Shown here one piece after another: positions 59,937-64,000 of a stretch of 64,000 nucleotides of DNA (positions are counted from its first letter, which is position 1; every line of letters begins with the position of its first letter). A model generated the notes under the pieces. It was given only the letters and a program-made list of their open reading frames with translations, was not told the origin of the DNA and made no database searches. A program made the translations under genes and the position numbers. Origin of the DNA: Cryobacterium melibiosiphilum (lineage in GTDB: Bacteria > Actinomycetota > Actinomycetes > Actinomycetales > Microbacteriaceae); NCBI RefSeq assembly GCF_003602235.1, contig NZ_QZVS01000090.1, positions 82,689 to 146,688 of the forward strand. The letters run 5' to 3'.

Positions 59937-61208
59937 ATGACCAGCACCAACACGACCGCGCGCCTGCACAACTGGGCCGGCAACCTCACGTACGGAACGA
60001 CCGACCTGCGGCAGCCGAGCACGGTGGCGGAACTCTGCGACATCGTCGCGACCAGCGGACGCGTGAAGGCGCTCGGCTCGCGGCATTCGTTCAACGATTC
60101 GGCAGACACGACCGGCACGCTCGTCGCTCTCGACCGGCTCGAGGGCGACATCGAACTCGATCCGGCCGCCGGCACGGTTCGTGTCGGCGCCGGCGTGACT
60201 CACGCGCAGCTCGCCGCGTTCCTCGAGCACCGCGGGTTCGCCCTGCACAACCTCGCATCGCTGCCGCACATCTCCGTCGCCGGCGCGATCCAGACCGGCA
60301 CCCACGGATCCGGGGTGCGCAATGGGTCACTCGCGGCCAAGGTGCTCGCCTTCGACATCGTGCGGGCGTCGGGGACCCTCGAGACGCTGCGGCGCGGGGA
60401 CGACCGGTTCGCGGCATCCGTCGTGGGCATCGGCGCCCTCGGCATCGTGACGAGCGTCACCCTCGAGGTGGAACCGAGCTTTCAGGTCACCCAGACCGTG
60501 CACGAGGACCTGCCGTGGGCGGCCGCACTGCCGCACTTTGCCGAGATCATGGCCGACGGCTACAGCGTGAGCGTGTTCACGACGTTCGTGGGCGCGAACA
60601 CGCAGCAGATTCTGACCAAGCGCCGCGTGGGCGACGACGTGCCCGCCGTGGATCTGGCGGCGCTCGGCGGCTCGGCGGCGGCCGTCGCCGTGCATCCCCT
60701 GAAGGGCGCCGCCGCCGAGAACGTCACCGAGCAGCTCGGGGTGCCCGGCCCCTGGAACGAACGCCTGCCACACTTTCGCAGTGATTTTCAGCCGAGCCTC
60801 GGCACCGAGATCCAGTCCGAGTACCTCGTCGCGATCGAGCACGCCGAACCCGTCATCGAGGCCCTCCGGGCCATTGCGCACCTGATCGAGCCATTGCTGT
60901 ACGTGGCCGAGCTGCGCACCGTCGCCGCGGATGCCGGCTGGCTCTCCCCCAGCTACGGCCGCGACAGCTTCGCGGTGCATTTCACCTGGCACCAGCGCTA
61001 TCCGGAGGTGCTGGCCGTACTGCCGCACGTGGAGGCAGCCCTGGCCCCCTTCAATGCCCGCCCGCACTGGGGCAAGGTCTCGACGATGGCCGCCGGCGAG
61101 CTGCAGCGGGTCTACCAGCGGCTGGATGACTTCGCCCTCGAGGCGCTGCGCGTTGACCCGCACCGCCGGTTCGGCAATGCGTTCCTGGAACGCACCCTCG
61201 GCATTTAA
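59937..61208 (+). CDS. Alditol oxidase (AldO/xylitol oxidase type)
   Basis: This 423-residue vanillyl-alcohol-oxidase-family flavoprotein closely resembles Streptomyces AldO: NWAGNLTYGT, ALGSRHSFND (His for covalent FAD), LASLPHISVAGAIQTGTHGSG, GVPGPWNERLPHFR, LRTVAADAGWLSPSYGRDSFAVHFTWHQ and ARPHWGKV. It oxidises the terminal hydroxyl of alditols such as xylitol or sorbitol with oxygen, releasing hydrogen peroxide. D-arabinono-1,4-lactone oxidase is a common generic label but fits less well. GGGGAGA precedes the ATG. It is flanked downstream by a perfect hairpin. Confidence 0.88.
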   Translation: MTSTNTTARLHNWAGNLTYGTTDLRQPSTVAELCDIVATSGRVKALGSRHSFNDSADTTGTLVALDRLEGDIELDPAAGTVRVGAGVTHAQLAAFLEHRGFALHNLASLPHISVAGAIQTGTHGSGVRNGSLAAKVLAFDIVRASGTLETLRRGDDRFAASVVGIGALGIVTSVTLEVEPSFQVTQTVHEDLPWAAALPHFAEIMADGYSVSVFTTFVGANTQQILTKRRVGDDVPAVDLAALGGSAAAVAVHPLKGAAAENVTEQLGVPGPWNERLPHFRSDFQPSLGTEIQSEYLVAIEHAEPVIEALRAIAHLIEPLLYVAELRTVAADAGWLSPSYGRDSFAVHFTWHQRYPEVLAVLPHVEAALAPFNARPHWGKVSTMAAGELQRVYQRLDDFALEALRVDPHRRFGNAFLERTLGI

Positions 61209-61224
61209 CGCCCGCACGGAGACA

Positions 61225-61259
61225 CGGATGCCGACCCCCGGACCGGGGATCGGCATCCG
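61225..61259. terminator. Hairpin between convergent aldO-like gene and rbfA
   Basis: CGGATGCCGA (61225-61234) pairs perfectly with 61250-61259, and an inner CCCCGG/CCGGGG extends the stem around one A. Each arm contains the octamer CGGATGCC. There is no T tract on either strand. Confidence 0.65.
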
Positions 61260-61291
61260 CCAGCACGTCGTGACGGTACGACGCGGTGAGG

Positions 61292-61849
61292 CTACTTCGC
61301 GTCGTCGCCGGTCACGGTCGTGATGACCGAATCGTCGTCGGCATCGTCTTCATCGCTCGGCAGGTCATCGTCTGCGGCTTCGTCGTCTGCTGCTTCGGCC
61401 TCTTCGGCTTCGGCTTCTTCTGCGGCATAGTCGCGCGGCTTCTTGTACGGGTCAGCCTCGCCCGCATAGGTCGCGGTGCCCTTGCTGTCCTCGGTCGCGG
61501 TGTCGCGCTCGTGCGCTTCACGCAGCAGATCGTCGATGAGGGCAGCGTTCTCGGGGATCGCGTCGGCGATGAACTCGATCGACGGGGTCAGGCGGGCGGT
61601 GATGTTCTTACCGACCTCGCTGCGCATCATGCCGGTCGCGGCTTTCAGTGCCGCGGCGCTGTCGGTGCGTTCTTCGATCGACCCGTAGACGGTGTAGAAA
61701 ACGGAGGCGTGCTGCAGGTCACCCGTCACCTTCACGTCAGTGATCGTCACGAAACCGAGCCGCGGGTCGCGGAGGCCGCGTTCGATGCGCTTGGCGACGA
61801 TGACCTTGATGCGGTCCGCCATCTTTCTCGCGCGTTCCGGATCTGCCAT
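61292..61849 (-). CDS. rbfA: Ribosome-binding factor A
   Basis: This 185-residue protein assists late 30S subunit maturation and cold adaptation. The KH-like domain occupies about 1-120 (RKMADRIKVIVAKRIERGLRDPRLGFVTITDVKVTGDLQHASVFYTV, then MRSEVGKNITARLTPSIEFI). A long acidic C-terminal tail (from about 140, many E, A and D) is an actinobacterial extension. It follows infB after 119 bp containing a hairpin. truB, the usual next gene, lies 4.3 kb further down beyond four inserted genes. Confidence 0.95.
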   Translation of the reverse strand: MADPERARKMADRIKVIVAKRIERGLRDPRLGFVTITDVKVTGDLQHASVFYTVYGSIEERTDSAAALKAATGMMRSEVGKNITARLTPSIEFIADAIPENAALIDDLLREAHERDTATEDSKGTATYAGEADPYKKPRDYAAEEAEAEEAEAADDEAADDDLPSDEDDADDDSVITTVTGDDAK

Positions 61850-61888
61850 GACTTGCTCCTTCTGGGATTGAATATCTGTGGTTAAAGA

Positions 61889-61938
61889 CCACGGGTCTCC
61901 GCCCGATGCCCGGGGGCGAATCGAGCGAAGACCCGTGG
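61889..61938 (-). terminator. Hairpin between infB and rbfA
   Basis: CCACGGGTCT (61889-61898) pairs exactly with AGACCCGTGG (61929-61938), and an inner CGCCC/GGGCG extends it. On the minus strand TCTTTAA follows. It may attenuate read-through from infB into rbfA. Confidence 0.6.
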
Positions 61939-61968
61939 TGGTGAAGCGATGAAGCGGTGAAACCGGGG

Positions 61969-64000
61969 TTAGACCCGCGGCTTCTCCTTCATTTCGATCG
62001 TCTCGATCTCGTCACCGATCTGGATGTCGTTGAACTTGCCGAGCCCGATACCGGCCTCGAAGTCCGTACGAACCTCGGTGACGTCGTCCTTGAAACGACG
62101 CAGCGATTCGATGCCCAGGTTGTCTCCCACGACGACGCCCTCGCGGATGACCCGCGCCTTGGCGTTTCGCGTGATCGTACCGGAGCGCACGATGACACCG
62201 GCGATGTTGCCGAACTTGGAGGAACGGAACACCTCGCGGATCTCGGCGATACCACTCTGCACCTCTTCGAACTCGGGCTTGAGCATTCCCTTGAGGGAGT
62301 TCTCAATGTCTTCGAGAGCGTTGTAGATGACGGAGTAGAAGCGCACGTCGACGCCTTCACGAGCCGCACGTTCGCGGGCCTTCGTGTCGGGGCGAACGTT
62401 GAATCCGATGATGATGGCGTTGTCGACGGTGGCGAGGTTGACGTCGCTCTCCGTGACCGCACCGACACCGCGGTGGATGATGCGCAGCTGCACGCTGTCG
62501 TCGACCTCGATCTTGAGGAGCGACTCTTCCAGGGCCTCAACGGCACCGGACACGTCACCCTTGATGATGAGGTTGAGCGATTCGACCTTGCCCTCTTCGA
62601 GTGCACGGGTGAAGTCTTCGAGGCTGATGCGCTTGCGGGCCTTGGCCAGCAGTGCGTTGCGCTCGGCGGCTTCACGCTTCTCGGCGATCTGACGTGCGGT
62701 GCGGTCTTCTTCGATGACGAGGAAGGTGTCACCGGCGCGCGGAACGCTCGAAAGGCCCTGCACCTGCACGGCACGCGACGGGGTCGCAGCCTGAACGGCG
62801 TTACCGTTCTCGTCGGCCATCGCACGAACGCGGCCGTAGGCCGTTCCCGCCACGATGGAGTCTCCGACGTGCAGCGTTCCGGACTGGATGAGCACGGTGG
62901 CAACCGCGCCGCGGCCCTTGTCGAGGCGGGCCTCGATGGCCACACCGCGAGCGTCCTTGTTGGGGTTGGCACGCATGTCGAGGCCGGCATCGGCGACCAG
63001 GAGCACGGCGTCAAGGATTTCCTTGATACCGGTCTTCTGGCGAGCCGAGACGTCGACGAACATGACGTCTCCACCGTATTCTTCGGCCACGAGGCCGAAC
63101 TCGGTGAGCTGCTGACGCACCTTCTGCGGGTTGGCTCCGGGCTTGTCCACCTTGTTGACGGCAACCACGATCGGCACGTTGGCGGCCTGGGCGTGGTTGA
63201 GTGCCTCAATGGTCTGGGGCATGATGCCGTCATCGGCGGCAACAACGAGGATCGCGATGTCCGTCACCTGAGCACCACGAGCACGCATGGCGGTGAACGC
63301 CTCGTGGCCCGGTGTGTCAATGAAGGTGATGGCACGGTCGATGCCCTCGTGCTCGGTGATGATCTGGTACGCACCGATGTGCTGGGTGATACCGCCGGCT
63401 TCGCCTTCGGCCACCTTCGCGTTGCGGATCGCGTCAAGGAGCGCGGTCTTACCGTGGTCGACGTGACCCATGACGGTGACCACGGGAGGACGAACCTCGA
63501 GGTCTTCGTCGGTTTCGTCTTCCAGCTCCTGGTCGATGTCGATATCGAACGCGAGCAGCAGCTCACGGTCTTCGTCATCGGGAGAGACCATCTGGATCTT
63601 GTAGCCGAGCTCGTCGCCGAGCACACCGAAGGTCGCCTCGTCGAGGGACTCCGTAGCCGTCGCCATTTCACCGAGGTGGAACAACACGGTCACGAGGTTT
63701 CCGGGGCTCGCGTCAATCTTGTCGGCGAAGTCGGTGATCGATGCGCCGCGACGCAGGCGAACAACGGTTCCACCGTCGCCGCGGGGCACGGATACTCCAC
63801 CCAGCGACGGAGCTTCGCGCAGTTCGAATTCTGCTCTCTTCGTGCGCTTCGACTTGCGGGCCTTGTTCTTGCCACCACCGCGACCGAAGGCACCAGCGGT
63901 ACCGCCGCCGGGGCCGCGGCCACGACCGGCGCCACCACCAGCGGGGCGGGGCGGGCCGAAGCCGGGCGCTCCGGCCGGAGCTCCGCCTGGACGGGCACCG
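61969..64000 (-). CDS. infB: Translation initiation factor IF-2 (N-terminus cut by window edge)
   Basis: This GTPase brings initiator tRNA to the ribosome. The visible part starts in the Gly/Pro/Arg-rich N-terminal region ([24 protein letters not shown]), followed by a basic stretch [17 protein letters not shown], an IF2_N domain ([17 protein letters not shown]) and the G domain with [14 protein letters not shown], the DTPGHEAF switch and NKVDK. Domains II-IV follow and the C-terminus is intact, ending KEKPRV. About 677 codons are present; the start lies beyond base 64000. It heads the infB-rbfA stretch. Confidence 0.97.
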   Translation of the reverse strand, partial: GARPGGAPAGAPGFGPPRPAGGGAGRGRGPGGGTAGAFGRGGGKNKARKSKRTKRAEFELREAPSLGGVSVPRGDGGTVVRLRRGASITDFADKIDASPGNLVTVLFHLGEMATATESLDEATFGVLGDELGYKIQMVSPDDEDRELLLAFDIDIDQELEDETDEDLEVRPPVVTVMGHVDHGKTALLDAIRNAKVAEGEAGGITQHIGAYQIITEHEGIDRAITFIDTPGHEAFTAMRARGAQVTDIAILVVAADDGIMPQTIEALNHAQAANVPIVVAVNKVDKPGANPQKVRQQLTEFGLVAEEYGGDVMFVDVSARQKTGIKEILDAVLLVADAGLDMRANPNKDARGVAIEARLDKGRGAVATVLIQSGTLHVGDSIVAGTAYGRVRAMADENGNAVQAATPSRAVQVQGLSSVPRAGDTFLVIEEDRTARQIAEKREAAERNALLAKARKRISLEDFTRALEEGKVESLNLIIKGDVSGAVEALEESLLKIEVDDSVQLRIIHRGVGAVTESDVNLATVDNAIIIGFNVRPDTKARERAAREGVDVRFYSVIYNALEDIENSLKGMLKPEFEEVQSGIAEIREVFRSSKFGNIAGVIVRSGTITRNAKARVIREGVVVGDNLGIESLRRFKDDVTEVRTDFEAGIGLGKFNDIQIGDEIETIEMKEKPRV

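Overview
The window is high-GC, gene-dense DNA from an actinobacterium, most likely of the family Microbacteriaceae (a Cryobacterium- or Leifsonia-like genome). This rests on codon use, mycoredoxin, a GlnA4-type cluster, an AldO-type oxidase, DUF2207/DUF6804 proteins, many ATG/GTG starts placed 6-7 nt after a TANNNT box (leaderless transcripts), and the recurrent octamer CGGATGCC. No rRNA, tRNA, CRISPR array, phage or transposase gene is visible; it reads as chromosome. Assignments come from reading the translated sequence and remembered family motifs; no database search was run.

Layout. 0-12 kb: truncated AI-2E transporter, glutathione-independent formaldehyde dehydrogenase (fdhA), LLM flavin oxidoreductase, a protealysin-type M4 protease coupled to its emfourin inhibitor, a pdhA-pdhB-pdhC operon, a BCCT osmolyte transporter and small proteins. 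12-22 kb: FAD-linked 2-hydroxyacid oxidase, Ada-AraC-AlkA fusion repair protein, FAH-family hydrolase, then an ethanolamine/polyamine block (ethanolamine-type permease diverging from a GlnA4-like ligase, a class I amidotransferase and an SDR), then a DUF559 protein bounded by two copies of a 62-bp palindrome. 22-31 kb: two NCS2 permeases, carboxylesterase, an RsbQ-like hydrolase coupled to a PAS-GAF-GGDEF diguanylate cyclase, Nudix hydrolase, mycoredoxin, phosphofructokinase. 31-38 kb: SNF2 helicase, DUF2207 and DUF6804 membrane proteins, SGNH protein, SDR-DUF2867 protein.

38-45.5 kb is an alpha-galactoside island: GH36 alpha-galactosidase, two ABC permeases and a lipoprotein receptor in one operon, diverging from a ROK repressor, with promoter and operator visible between them. 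46-52 kb is a deoxyribose block: SorC/DeoR-type regulator, deoC, a full-length aldehyde dehydrogenase and a second, truncated one, with a ROK sugar kinase diverging. 52-64 kb: MFS transporter with a ScbR-like TetR regulator, then the conserved infB-rbfA-truB-ribF neighbourhood (transcribed leftward) broken by panE, a kinase-like gene, mutY and an alditol oxidase gene.

The most interesting items are the RsbQ/PAS-GAF-GGDEF sensing pair, the protease-inhibitor pair with an apparent private promoter for the inhibitor, the split ALDH16-like dehydrogenase pair, the repeated 62-bp palindrome around the DUF559 gene, a cysteine-rich leaderless upstream ORF before panE, and long palindromes at convergent gene ends that often contain the stop codon.
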